Shown here: positions 44,779-53,849 of the stretch, in pieces
Numbering within the stretch: position 1 is the stretch's first letter
Layout of the letters: every line of letters starts with the position of its first letter
Assembly: GCA_047630175.1 (NCBI GenBank)
Contig: JBLHVI010000001.1
Span: forward strand, 62,001-126,000
Reading direction: 5' to 3'
DNA length: 64,000 nucleotides
Origin: UBA4582 sp047630175
GTDB lineage: Bacteria; Pseudomonadota; Gammaproteobacteria; Pseudomonadales; Azotimanducaceae
Notes under the pieces: model-generated
The model's input: only the letters and a program-made list of their open reading frames with translations
Told to the model about the DNA's origin: nothing
The model's database searches: none
Position numbers and translations under genes: made by a program

Positions 44779-45320
44779 GTACTCGTGACGCTGCCGACAG
44801 TTTTACACTAGCGGCGTTTAATCAATTGTCAGATGACGCCATAGCGCAGGCGCTGATGAGTTGTTGCCAGTGTCGTGGCTGGGCCCAGCGCGTGACAATC
44901 AAACGCCCCTTTTTAGATGCCGAAGCGCTGCGGTCTGTAATCACTGATGCCTGGGCACAGGCGACGGAAGCCGAGCTGCTGGAAGCCTTTCAGGGGCACC
45001 CGCAAATTGGTGACTTGCAGGCGCTGCGCAACAAGTTCCAAGGGACAGCGACGGCAGAGCAGGGTCAGGTCGAAGGTGCCAACGAGTCTGTGCTACGTGC
45101 ATTGCAGGCGCGCAATGACACCTACCGGGAAAGGTTTGGCTTTATTTTTATAGTCTATGCAACGGGCAAGTCTGCTGCGCAAATGCTGGCACTGTTAGAT
45201 GAAAGGCTGCTGAATAGTCGCCCTCAGGAATTGGGCCATGGAGCGGCTGAGCAACTCAAAATCACCATGTTGCGCATCGACAAGCTGGTGAGTGAGTGCG
45301 TCGCAAAATCTGTTGACTGA
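44775..45320 (+). CDS. uraD: 2-oxo-4-hydroxy-4-carboxy-5-ureidoimidazoline decarboxylase
   Basis: UraD decarboxylates OHCU to (S)-allantoin, the last step of the urate-to-allantoin sequence. The family core is FQGHPQIGDLQALRNKF, with ERFGFIFIVYATGKSA and QELGHGAAEQLKIT toward the C-terminus. TTG at 44775, overlapping the xdhC stop, gives ~181 residues; an upstream frame adds unconserved residues. Context among xdhC, uraH and puuD supports the role. Confidence 0.93.
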   Translation: MSTRDAADSFTLAAFNQLSDDAIAQALMSCCQCRGWAQRVTIKRPFLDAEALRSVITDAWAQATEAELLEAFQGHPQIGDLQALRNKFQGTATAEQGQVEGANESVLRALQARNDTYRERFGFIFIVYATGKSAAQMLALLDERLLNSRPQELGHGAAEQLKITMLRIDKLVSECVAKSVD

Positions 45321-45412
45321 CGGCGCGCGTCTTAAGCACGACGTTAATAACAAAATGACAATTGTGAAGTTGCCCTAATGCAACTGATTTACGGAAAACG
45401 AGAGACAGAGCC

Positions 45413-45748
45413 ATGAGCCAACGAGCCGCCATCACGACCCATATCCTTGACCTTGTCCGTGGTCAGCCTGCGGCTAAAGTTGCTGTGCGCTTGTATGACA
45501 CACAGGACCTAGTCGCCAGTGCGACAACCGACAGTGATGGTCGAGTGCTTCAGTGGGATACTGAATTTACAATTCAGGCAGACAAGTATCGGCTTGAATT
45601 TGATGTTGAGCCTTACTTCGATCAGCACCAGGCTGACTGTTTTTATGAAGACGTGCATATTTCGTTTCGCGTAAAAGAGATTGCTGAGCATTACCACGTG
45701 CCGCTGTTGTTGAGCCCGTTTGGCTATTCCACGTATCGAGGCAGTTGA
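45413..45748 (+). CDS. uraH: 5-hydroxyisourate hydrolase (transthyretin-like)
   Basis: UraH hydrolyses 5-hydroxyisourate, the product of urate oxidation, to OHCU. It has the N-terminal signature ITTHILDLVRGQPA and the diagnostic C-terminal tetrapeptide YRGS, in 111 residues. No signal peptide is seen, so it acts in the cytoplasm. It sits 92 bases after uraD, the largest gap in the operon, and two bases before guaD. Confidence 0.96.
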   Translation: MSQRAAITTHILDLVRGQPAAKVAVRLYDTQDLVASATTDSDGRVLQWDTEFTIQADKYRLEFDVEPYFDQHQADCFYEDVHISFRVKEIAEHYHVPLLLSPFGYSTYRGS

Positions 45749-45750
45749 GC

Positions 45751-47070
45751 ATGTTGGCCATTCGTAGTCGGATATTACATTACACCTGCACGTCTCCATT
45801 GCAGTATGAATACCTTGAAGATGGCGTGCTATTGGTTGAGGCCGGTAAGGTGGTGGATCTGCAGGCAGCCTCAAGCCTTGCAGCTGCGGGCTTTGATCTC
45901 GATGTCTGTGAGCACTTGCCTGACAGCCTGATCATTCCTGGGCTGATTGATACCCATATTCACTCGCCGCAGATTGATGTCATCGCTTCTTACGGCAAGC
46001 AGCTACTGGATTGGCTTAATGATTACACCTTTCCGGCTGAGGCTAAGCTGGCAGACGTAGACTATGCGAAAAGCGTAGCAGAGGACTTTATTCAGCAGTT
46101 GTTGAGCAATGGCACGACCACCGCCATGGTGTTTACGACCAGTCATGAGCATGCCGCGGAAGCCGTCTTTGAAAGTGCTTATCAACGTGATATGCGCTTG
46201 ATCGCCGGTAAGGTTTTGATGGACAGAAATGCGCCAGACAATTTGCTGGATACCGCCGCACGCGGTTATCAAGAGTCCGCTAATCTCATTCGCCGCTGGC
46301 ACGGCAAGGGCCGGCTGGGTTATGCCCTGACACCGCGGTTTTCTGGCACCTCAACCGACGCTCAACTCAAAACCGTGAGTCAGCTGCATCAAGAGTATCC
46401 CGATACCTGGGTTCAGACGCATCTTTCAGAGAACCTAGCAGAACTTGCTTGGTTACGCGCTATCTGCCCCGAGGCAAAAGATTACCTAGACACGTATGAA
46501 CGGTTTGGCATCAATGATGACAGAACGATTTTCGCTCACGGTATTCATTTGTCGAGTGATGAGTTGCTGCGTTTAGCGGATGGTGGCGGGCGTATCGCGT
46601 TTTGTCCTACCTCGAACCTGTTTCTTGGCAGTGGTCTGCTCGATCTGCAAAAGCTCAAAGACCACGGTATCCCCGTGAGTATCGCCAGTGATGTCGGCGG
46701 TGGCACGAGTTTTTCGATGTTTCGTACCCTAAGCGAGGCATATAAGGTGTGTCAGCTGCAGGGTTATTCGTTGCACCCACATGAAGCGATGTGCATGGCA
46801 ACGCTCGGTAACGCCGAGGCGCTGCAGCTGGAGGCCAAAATAGGCAACTTTTCTGTTAATAAGGAAGCTGATTTCATCATCATCGATCCTATGGCTACTG
46901 ACTTGATCGGTAGGCGGGTTGCGCAAACAAAAACGATTGCCGATGAGTTGTTCCTCTACATCACCTTGGGCGATGAGCGATTGGTGTCGCGCACTTATAT
47001 CAATGGGATGTTGCAGTATGCTCAAGCGCCCTCAGCCAATAAAAAGCCCTCAGCCGAAGTGAAGCGCTAG
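45751..47070 (+). CDS. guaD: Guanine deaminase
   Basis: GuaD deaminates guanine to xanthine for XdhAB. It is an amidohydrolase with the metal motif IDTHIHSPQID, the active-site GKVLMDRNAPDNLLD, QTHLSENLAEL, FAHGIHLSSDE, and the conserved aspartate in IASDVGGGTSFSMF. The ~439-residue length matches the E. coli enzyme. The start at 45751 follows the uraH stop by two bases, and its stop overlaps the GTG start of puuD. Confidence 0.95.
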   Translation: MLAIRSRILHYTCTSPLQYEYLEDGVLLVEAGKVVDLQAASSLAAAGFDLDVCEHLPDSLIIPGLIDTHIHSPQIDVIASYGKQLLDWLNDYTFPAEAKLADVDYAKSVAEDFIQQLLSNGTTTAMVFTTSHEHAAEAVFESAYQRDMRLIAGKVLMDRNAPDNLLDTAARGYQESANLIRRWHGKGRLGYALTPRFSGTSTDAQLKTVSQLHQEYPDTWVQTHLSENLAELAWLRAICPEAKDYLDTYERFGINDDRTIFAHGIHLSSDELLRLADGGGRIAFCPTSNLFLGSGLLDLQKLKDHGIPVSIASDVGGGTSFSMFRTLSEAYKVCQLQGYSLHPHEAMCMATLGNAEALQLEAKIGNFSVNKEADFIIIDPMATDLIGRRVAQTKTIADELFLYITLGDERLVSRTYINGMLQYAQAPSANKKPSAEVKR

Positions 47071-48278
47071 TGGAAGCCTATCTGGTTGACGTGTTAAGCG
47101 TGGTCGTCAGATGGTTGCATCTGATCACGGGCATCGCTTGGATCGGTGCGTCGTTTCATTTTGTCTGGCTCGACAATAGCCTTGACGCGCCAACAAAGGA
47201 GGAAAGTGAGCAGGGCATAAAGGGTAGTCTTTGGGCGATTCATGGCGGTGGTATCTATAGCTTCAGTAAATACCAAGTGGCTCCTCCCCAGTGGCCTGCA
47301 GTGCTTCATTGGTCGAAATGGGAAGCCTATTCTACCTGGCTGACGGGCACGCTATTAATGGTGGCAGTCTATTATTTTCAAGCTCAGAGCTACCTAGTGG
47401 GCGTCGACAACTGGGTGACGGACCCGCGACTTGCGGTAGTGGCGAGTCTGGCGTTTGTTTTCGGCGGGTTGGGTCTTTACGAGCTCACTATCCGCTCTTC
47501 CTTACGTAGCAATCAGCGTGCATTTGCCACCGCTGTCGCCCTGTCTCTGGTGTTGCTGTCCTGGATTGCCACGCGGCTATTCTCTGACAGAGCGGCATTT
47601 CTGCATGTCGGCGCGCTTATGGGTACGATTATGGCGGGTAATGTGTTCTTCGGCATTATCCCTGCCCAAAAGCGTTTTGTGGCGGCGGTAGAGGCTGGCG
47701 GACAACCTGATGTAGCAGCAGCCGCATTCGCCAAGCAGCGCTCTACGTTTAACAACTACTTCACTTTGCCGGTGCTGTTCTGCATGATCAGCAATCACTA
47801 TCCGTTTTTGTATGCGCATGCTTGGAACTGGGTGATCTTGGTCGCGATCCTCGCCATCACAGCCTACGCCCGGCATTTCTTCAATCTGCGCCACCAAGGA
47901 ATTGTTCGGCCGAGCATACTCATTCGTGCTGCCGTTGCCTTTGTTGTGCTTGCGGGTCTTCTTGGCGTTGAACGCTATCGGTCGTTGCCCCAAGGTACGG
48001 GCATTGAGATTGCTGACAGTGCCGCGGTGAACGATGCTCACGCCTTATCGATACTCGCGATTCACTGCACTGGTTGCCATGCGTTGATGCCCATCCAGCC
48101 CGGATTTGCAGCAGCGCCCGGGGGAATTGTGCTGGAGACGCTAGACCACCTAAGGCAGTATCGCCAGCAAGCGATCACGGCAGTTTCAACGGGCTACATG
48201 CCGCTCGCCAATATGACAGGCATGAAACCTGAAGAGAGGGCGAGTCTATTGTCGTGGCTAAACAGCGACACTGAGTAG
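47070..48278 (+). CDS. puuD: Membrane urate hydroxylase with C-terminal cytochrome c domain
   Basis: PuuD-type urate oxidase is unrelated to soluble uricase: it is an inner-membrane protein that passes electrons to a c-heme domain. Residues 1-~300 contain about eight membrane spans, with RWLHLITGIAWIGASFHFVWLDN and IHGGGIYSFSKYQVAP at the start. Residues ~320-402 carry a heme motif CTGCH (near 337-341) and GYMPLANMTGM, with Met as the likely sixth ligand. It makes 5-hydroxyisourate for UraH and is the last gene of the operon. Confidence 0.93.
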   Translation: MEAYLVDVLSVVVRWLHLITGIAWIGASFHFVWLDNSLDAPTKEESEQGIKGSLWAIHGGGIYSFSKYQVAPPQWPAVLHWSKWEAYSTWLTGTLLMVAVYYFQAQSYLVGVDNWVTDPRLAVVASLAFVFGGLGLYELTIRSSLRSNQRAFATAVALSLVLLSWIATRLFSDRAAFLHVGALMGTIMAGNVFFGIIPAQKRFVAAVEAGGQPDVAAAAFAKQRSTFNNYFTLPVLFCMISNHYPFLYAHAWNWVILVAILAITAYARHFFNLRHQGIVRPSILIRAAVAFVVLAGLLGVERYRSLPQGTGIEIADSAAVNDAHALSILAIHCTGCHALMPIQPGFAAAPGGIVLETLDHLRQYRQQAITAVSTGYMPLANMTGMKPEERASLLSWLNSDTE

Positions 48279-48580
48279 GCTTGGACAAGTGCTACGGGGA
48301 ATGACTTGTGTGCCTCGGCCTATGATTAGATTTTCAGTAGGCTGATATCGCTTAAATCTTTCGACTGAAAAAGCCATGGGTTCCGTTGATGCATGCATTA
48401 TTTTGTCAACGGGGCCAAATAGTCGGGGCGCGGCGCAGGCCGGCATACATAGCCGTTAAATGATTACTGCTACGCCAACCCTTGCGGTTGTTGTTTATAC
48501 GTTGTGGGTTGATTTATGCCGCGCGACCTATGTTGACTATATTCACTGGCACCTAACGCAAACACCACAGACGTCTATTT

Positions 48581-48628
48581 GACGGCGCATGACGGCGCAT
48601 GACGGCGCATGACGGCGCATGACGGCGC
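48581..48628. repeat. 10-bp tandem repeat, 4.8 copies
   Basis: GACGGCGCAT occurs at 48581, 48591, 48601 and 48611, followed by GACGGCGC at 48621. The period equals about one helical turn, which would place any bound factor on one face of the DNA. It lies ~320 bases upstream of the Fur boxes and ~300 downstream of puuD. Confidence 0.95.
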
Positions 48629-48944
48629 GCACTCGCGCTCAGATCGCCTGCATGGTCACCCGCTACTCGGCGGGTGCAACTATTGGGTTCACGATCAGGA
48701 CCTTGGTAGCGTCGATCTACGACGGCGGTGCTACATTGGTTACACGTTTATTCGACAACCTATCGAAGTAATATTACTTAACGGGAATCCATTCAACGTA
48801 AAATTTAGCAGTTAACCGAATTGTCAGCCCGGATGCCAAGGTAACAATCGCAGCGGTTTGGTCGATGTTGATGTTGAATCGAATAACATTGAAATGATAA
48901 AAATCGGGTTTTTCAACGCGAAAGCAACACATTGTCTCGATGTC

Positions 48945-48988
48945 ATTGATAATGATTATCATTTAGATATTGATAATGGTTATCATTT
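48945..48988. promoter_or_regulatory. Tandem Fur boxes
   Basis: Two near-perfect Fur palindromes lie in tandem: ATTGATAATGATTATCATTT (48945-48964) and ATTGATAATGGTTATCATTT (48969-48988), 24 bp apart. The GATAATGATTATC core follows the classical Fur consensus. They end about 40 bases before the TonB-receptor start, so iron repression of that gene is expected. Confidence 0.85.
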
Positions 48989-49029
48989 AGATTAAGTTTA
49001 GCTTTCAATTTTTAGTGAGATTTTTCTGC

Positions 49030-51297
49030 ATGTCGTTGTACAAGCGTCTGTCATTACCCATTACCAGTTTCATAGTCTGTCTAGTTGCCAGCTCTACCTT
49101 CTTGCCTGCGTCTGCCCACGGCGCAGACAAAAACCTAGAAGAGGTGACTATTATCGGTTCGCGCATGCGGGGCGAGCAGGTCGCTGGCAGTGCCCACTAC
49201 ATCGACGCAGCTCAAATAGAGCAGTTGGGTCACACAGATATTCAGCGCATCGTTCGGCAGATTCCCGGGGTTTCAGTTCAGGTTGAAGACGGCTATGGTC
49301 TGCGTCCGAATATTAGTATTCGCGGTGTAGCCACTGAGCGCAGCGGTAGAATTACGCTGCTTGAAGACAACGTGTTGATTGCCCCCGCGCCCTACTCTGC
49401 GCCAAGTGCCTATTACTTTCCCACGGTGGGACGACTCGCCGGCATTGAAGTGTTGAAGGGACCAGCGGCAATTACTCAGGGTCCGTACACCATCGGTGGC
49501 GCCCTCAATATGATATCGACGCCCATACCAGACGAAAATCAGGGGCGGGTCGTTGCTGAGGTGGCGCAAGACTCGACGTACCGCGTGCATGCCCATTATG
49601 GTGCGCAGCTGGATAACGGCGTTGGTGTATTGGTGGAAACTCACCAATGGCAATCTGATGGTTTTCAGGACGTTGACCGGGGCGGCGACTCAGGACTCGA
49701 TGTTAAAGATTACATGCTTAAGTTGAGCTACGCACCCGACGACTCGGCCCATCGTTTTGAGCTGAAATGGCAGGTGGCTGATCAGAATTCGGACCAAAGC
49801 TATTTAGGTCTCACTGACGCAGCCTTCGCCAACAATGGTGATCGGCGTTATGGCTTGTCTACGCTAGATAATATTGACACAGAGCATGATCAGTTGATCC
49901 TGCGTCACGCGTGGCGCATCTCTGACAATCTGAAGCTGACGACGACGCTTTACAATAACGAGCACAAACGTGATTGGTTCAAAACCGAAAAACTTGATGT
50001 TGACGGAAGTAGTTCCGCCGAAAGTTTTTCTGGCAGCAGTTGGTTTAATGTTGTTCAGGCGATTAATACTAATACGTCATTTGCAGGTCAAACGTCGGCT
50101 GATCTGAATGCTATTTTAGAGGGCACTGGCGACACTGCCGTAGGCGCTATCCAGATTCGATCTAATGCGCGCGAATACTATTCTCGGGGTATACAGTTTG
50201 GTTTGAGTTATGACTTTGCGACGGGCGATATGAGTCACGAGCTCACCGCGGGCCTCCGAATTCACAAAGATCAAGAAGATCGCCTGCAGCGTAATAGCAC
50301 TTACACCCAAGTGAATGGTGCGCTGGAACTAGCAGACTTAGGCTTGCTCGGCAACGCGGGCAATCGAGTACAAGATGCGGATGCCATAGCTCTGCATGTT
50401 TATGATCGCATTCAGTTTGGAAAATGGACCCTGACGCCGGGTTTGCGTTATGAAGACATTGAGCAATCCCGTACGCGCTGGGAAACCCGTGACGGCCGAA
50501 CTGCAGACCCATCGTCGCGAGAGGCAGACAACTTCCGCAGTACGCGTCAGAACAACACAAGCGTGGTATTGCCAGGCATGGGTGCGATCTACCAGCTTAA
50601 CGATGTTTCAAGTATTTTTGCCGGTGTTCATAAGGGTTTCACCGCGCCTAGCAACTCGCCTGGTGTGGATGAAGAAGAGGCCATAAACTATGAGTTGGGT
50701 TACCGTTTCACGGGCACCGCTGTGCGCGCTGAAGCAGCCTTGTTTAGAAGTGACTACGACAACCTACTAGGTGTCTGCACCGCATCCTCAGGTACTGATT
50801 GTGAAATCGGTGATGCTTTTAATGGTGATGCGGCCACGGTTCAGGGTCTGGAGCTGGTTGTTGAAGCTGATTTGAATCAGCGTGGTTCTGTGTCGATACC
50901 GGTGAATTTTACCTACACTTACATTGACGGCACGTTCGATACTGATATTGCCGATACTGATTTCTTTGGTAATGTTAGCGCCGGCGATCCCATTCCATAT
51001 ATTCCTGAACACCAAATGAATGCTGTTGTGGGTCTGGTCAAGAATAAGTGGGGAACTTTTCTATCAGTTAGCTATGTCGATGAAGTGTGCGTACGCGCGT
51101 CATGCAACGAGTTTGAGCGCACTGAGAACGCAGTAATAGTAGATATTTCTACAAATTACCAGATGACAAATAGTATTGAGGTCTTCGGTCGCATCGAGAA
51201 CCTGACGTCTGCGCAAGACATAATGGGGCGCCAGCCGTACGGAGCAAGACCCAACAAGGCTCGCACTGCTGCTCTTGGCGTTAGAATGGGCTTTTAA
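49030..51297 (+). CDS. TonB-dependent outer-membrane receptor, FecA-like, Fur-controlled
   Basis: A 755-residue outer-membrane receptor with a signal peptide, a TonB-box region (LEEVTIIGSR), a plug domain (QIPGVSVQVED, NISIRGVATERSGRITLL, VLKGPAAITQGPYTIGGALN) and a 22-strand barrel ending in VRMGF. The plug resembles ferric-dicitrate/siderophore receptors. Two Fur boxes upstream support iron uptake. Cysteine pairs in loops (CTASSGTDC, CVRASC) suggest disulfides. ATG at 49030 is preferred to GTG at 49015. No siderophore genes are nearby; molybdenum/iron-rich Xdh and heme-rich PuuD are the neighbours. Confidence 0.88.
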   Translation: MSLYKRLSLPITSFIVCLVASSTFLPASAHGADKNLEEVTIIGSRMRGEQVAGSAHYIDAAQIEQLGHTDIQRIVRQIPGVSVQVEDGYGLRPNISIRGVATERSGRITLLEDNVLIAPAPYSAPSAYYFPTVGRLAGIEVLKGPAAITQGPYTIGGALNMISTPIPDENQGRVVAEVAQDSTYRVHAHYGAQLDNGVGVLVETHQWQSDGFQDVDRGGDSGLDVKDYMLKLSYAPDDSAHRFELKWQVADQNSDQSYLGLTDAAFANNGDRRYGLSTLDNIDTEHDQLILRHAWRISDNLKLTTTLYNNEHKRDWFKTEKLDVDGSSSAESFSGSSWFNVVQAINTNTSFAGQTSADLNAILEGTGDTAVGAIQIRSNAREYYSRGIQFGLSYDFATGDMSHELTAGLRIHKDQEDRLQRNSTYTQVNGALELADLGLLGNAGNRVQDADAIALHVYDRIQFGKWTLTPGLRYEDIEQSRTRWETRDGRTADPSSREADNFRSTRQNNTSVVLPGMGAIYQLNDVSSIFAGVHKGFTAPSNSPGVDEEEAINYELGYRFTGTAVRAEAALFRSDYDNLLGVCTASSGTDCEIGDAFNGDAATVQGLELVVEADLNQRGSVSIPVNFTYTYIDGTFDTDIADTDFFGNVSAGDPIPYIPEHQMNAVVGLVKNKWGTFLSVSYVDEVCVRASCNEFERTENAVIVDISTNYQMTNSIEVFGRIENLTSAQDIMGRQPYGARPNKARTAALGVRMGF

Positions 51298-51606
51298 AAG
51301 GCGCTAACAATCTGGTGTAACATAACCAATTGTTAGTAATGCCTATGCGCTCGGCGTCTGATCGTAAAAAAAGATAGCAGCCACTGGCTGCTATCTTTTA
51401 CCGATCGACGTACTGGCCCGAATAACTGCCCAGCGATGCGGTTGTTAGCGAAAAGCGGGTATCGGCAAAAGTAGTAGATCATGTCGATTTCAGTCACGCA
51501 GTTGCCGCCCCTGAATGTAGCAATGGTTTGCAACGACTACCGTTTGAATAGTTATACCGCCTGATAAGTTCTTTGACGTTATCGCCGTTGAAATAGATTT
51601 GCTTGT
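51298..51606. other. Gap after the TonB receptor
   Basis: About 310 bases between the receptor and the convergent GGDEF/EAL gene. It holds the strong terminator at 51369-51399 and otherwise nothing I can support. Confidence 0.4.
51369..51399. terminator. Strong bidirectional intrinsic terminator
   Basis: AAAAGATAGCAGCC (51369-51382) pairs perfectly with GGCTGCTATCTTTT (51386-51399) across an ACT loop, a 14-bp stem flanked by A-run and T-run. It lies between the convergent TonB receptor and GGDEF/EAL genes and can serve both. Confidence 0.9.
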
Positions 51607-53688
51607 TCAGTTAAGTGCAACAAGTAAGTCACCAGCGGGCATTGGCTTAAAATACAAGTAGCCTTGGGCATCGTCGCAACCAAGGACGCGCAGAAACGCC
51701 TCCTGTTCCGCAGTCTCCACCCCTTCAGCGACGACGGTCAGCTCAAGGCTTTTTGCGAGGGCGACAATGGTGCGCACGAGTGAATCGCCACGTTTGTCGA
51801 CACCAATCTGACAGACAAATGCGCGGTCGACCTTGAGTGTGTTGATAGGCAGGTCTTTGAGGTACGAAAGAGACGAATAGCCTGTGCCAAAATCGTCTAT
51901 GGCGATAGTGATCCCCAAAGCGTACAGGTCAGTAAATACTTTGGTCATTTCTTCAACATCAAGCAATAAGCAGCTCTCGGTTAACTCGATTTCGAGCAGG
52001 GTTGGGTCGACGTCGAAGTTTGCCAACAAAGTCCGGATCTCACTGAAGAATGTCGATTGGCGCAATTGTCGCGCTGATACATTGACGGCTACCTTCATGC
52101 CCTTGAGTGCCGTGTTCCGCCATTCACTGATCTGCCGACAGGCTTCAGTAAGCACCCAGTGCCCGATATCCAAAATCAGATCGGATTGCTCTGCTAGCGG
52201 TATGAATTCTGCGGGCGAGACTGAACCAAAAGTAGGTGACGACCAGCGCAGTAAAGCCTCCATACCACGTACGCTGTGGTCACTGAGCCCAACCTTGGGT
52301 TGATAATGTAACGCCAGTTCACCATTGTCACAGGCGCCCCGCAGGGCCACCTCCATCATCAACTTGTGATTAGCAGCAGTGCTCAGATCATGTTGATAGA
52401 ACTTGATGTTATTGCGGCCGCTAGATTTGGCCTGATACATTGCAGCGTCAGCCCGTTCTAGCAACTCAGCTTTAGAATTTCCGTCTTGTGGATACAGCGC
52501 GACGCCTATGCTCGCGCTGACAGTGACCGATGTGCCCTCAAGTGTTAACGGTTTAAGCACCTCATCACGAATTTTGTTAGCCACCCGCAGTGCATCTTGG
52601 CTGGCGTTGAGGGCGGTAAGCAATATAACGAATTCATCTCCGCCCCAGCGTCCCACAAGGTCCGTGGTCCGAACGGTGGCTTCAAAGCGGCGTGAAATTT
52701 CCTTCAACAAGTCGTCGCCGGCCTTGTGACCCAGCGAGTCGTTAATCTGCTTAAACCGGTCAAGATCTATAAATAGCATCGCTATGTTTTCGTGAAGTCT
52801 GTTGGCGTGCTGGATGGACTGATCGAGGCGCGTGGTGAAGTAGGTGCGGTTAGCGGAACCTGTTAACGGATCAAAGTTGGCTAGCTGCCGCAGCTTAGAC
52901 TCGTCGCGCTTACGTTCGGTGATATCGTTGGCCATGACGATGAAATAGCTCAACTGTTTTTTTTCATACATCGCCGTAACGGTTATCCAGGTTGCGGTTG
53001 AGGTCTGCGCAGTTGCATTTTCTAAGTCGAATTCGCCCTGCCATTTGGCGTCTGCTTCGGTTCGGTCAAGAATTTCATTGACCCGCGCGCGGCTATCCTT
53101 TCGAGCCAAAGACGATAATAGCTGTCCACTCAGCGCTATCCCAGTGAGTCCAAACAGTTCATTGAATGCACGATTGGAATCGATGACATGACGGCTATTG
53201 CTGAGGATACACATACCTTCACTGGCATTGTCAAAAACACTGACTAGCAGCTCAAGGTTGCGTCGATCTTGATGTTGCTCAGAGATGTCGCGAGTCGTTC
53301 CCGTTATCGAAACGGCAAGACCGGCCTTGTCCCGACTGACTGCCCTGCCGCGTCGACGTATCCAGTGCCAGTCTTCCCCATGGCGGATCCTGTACTGGGC
53401 ATCGAATGCGTCGCTCTGATTAAAAAGATGGCTGTTCCATTCTATCATCACCATGTGCAGGTCTTTAGGATGAATCGATTGAAAGTATTCGAGCATGGGA
53501 CTGAGCTCGACACAGGCTGCTGTGTCGATATCGGTGATAGTCGATACCTCGATGATATCGGTGCTCGCCTGCCATCGCCAGTAACTGTCGCCGCTCCCCC
53601 ACATAGCTAAGTGAAGCGCCTGTTGCAGGCGATTAACCTCGGCAGTGCTGAGGCGGGCGGGGATGGATGATAGTGTAGACTCAGACAT
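51607..53688 (-). CDS. PAS-PAS-GGDEF-EAL bifunctional c-di-GMP protein
   Basis: A soluble 693-residue protein. Two PAS domains (residues ~20-140 with RRGRAVSRDKAGLAVSITGTTRDI, and ~145-265 ending NDITERKRDE) precede a GGDEF domain (~275-430, active motif RWGGDEFVILL intact) and an EAL domain (~445-690, MEALLRW and DDFGTGYSSL intact). Synthesis and hydrolysis of c-di-GMP are both possible, and which dominates cannot be told. No membrane segments. It interrupts the purine genes on the opposite strand. Confidence 0.92.
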   Translation of the reverse strand: MSESTLSSIPARLSTAEVNRLQQALHLAMWGSGDSYWRWQASTDIIEVSTITDIDTAACVELSPMLEYFQSIHPKDLHMVMIEWNSHLFNQSDAFDAQYRIRHGEDWHWIRRRGRAVSRDKAGLAVSITGTTRDISEQHQDRRNLELLVSVFDNASEGMCILSNSRHVIDSNRAFNELFGLTGIALSGQLLSSLARKDSRARVNEILDRTEADAKWQGEFDLENATAQTSTATWITVTAMYEKKQLSYFIVMANDITERKRDESKLRQLANFDPLTGSANRTYFTTRLDQSIQHANRLHENIAMLFIDLDRFKQINDSLGHKAGDDLLKEISRRFEATVRTTDLVGRWGGDEFVILLTALNASQDALRVANKIRDEVLKPLTLEGTSVTVSASIGVALYPQDGNSKAELLERADAAMYQAKSSGRNNIKFYQHDLSTAANHKLMMEVALRGACDNGELALHYQPKVGLSDHSVRGMEALLRWSSPTFGSVSPAEFIPLAEQSDLILDIGHWVLTEACRQISEWRNTALKGMKVAVNVSARQLRQSTFFSEIRTLLANFDVDPTLLEIELTESCLLLDVEEMTKVFTDLYALGITIAIDDFGTGYSSLSYLKDLPINTLKVDRAFVCQIGVDKRGDSLVRTIVALAKSLELTVVAEGVETAEQEAFLRVLGCDDAQGYLYFKPMPAGDLLVALN

Positions 53689-53849
53689 AGCGTCGGAAAG
53701 TTATCAGGTTTGTTAAAAGTATAGCGTCGATCGAATTGTTTGCCATGTGTGGCGAGCGGCGTTCAGCTTGCGTGATATTGTTAACAAGGTAGTATTGGCG
53801 GCTGGCGCCTCAGCAGAGACTCGGGGCGTTAAATCATCGATTTAGGAAA

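Larger units (their letters stand above)
48279..49029. other. Long intergenic region upstream of the TonB receptor
   Basis: About 750 bases without a credible gene. It holds a 10-bp tandem repeat (48581-48628) and two Fur-box-like palindromes (48945-48988), each listed separately. The only long plus-strand frame (48609-48815) runs through the repeat and resembles no protein. No terminator for the puuD transcript could be recognised. Confidence 0.5.

Noticed and set aside
48609..48815. 68-codon plus-strand frame downstream of puuD
   Set aside because: It begins inside the GACGGCGCAT repeat, has no ribosome site and no recognisable protein features.
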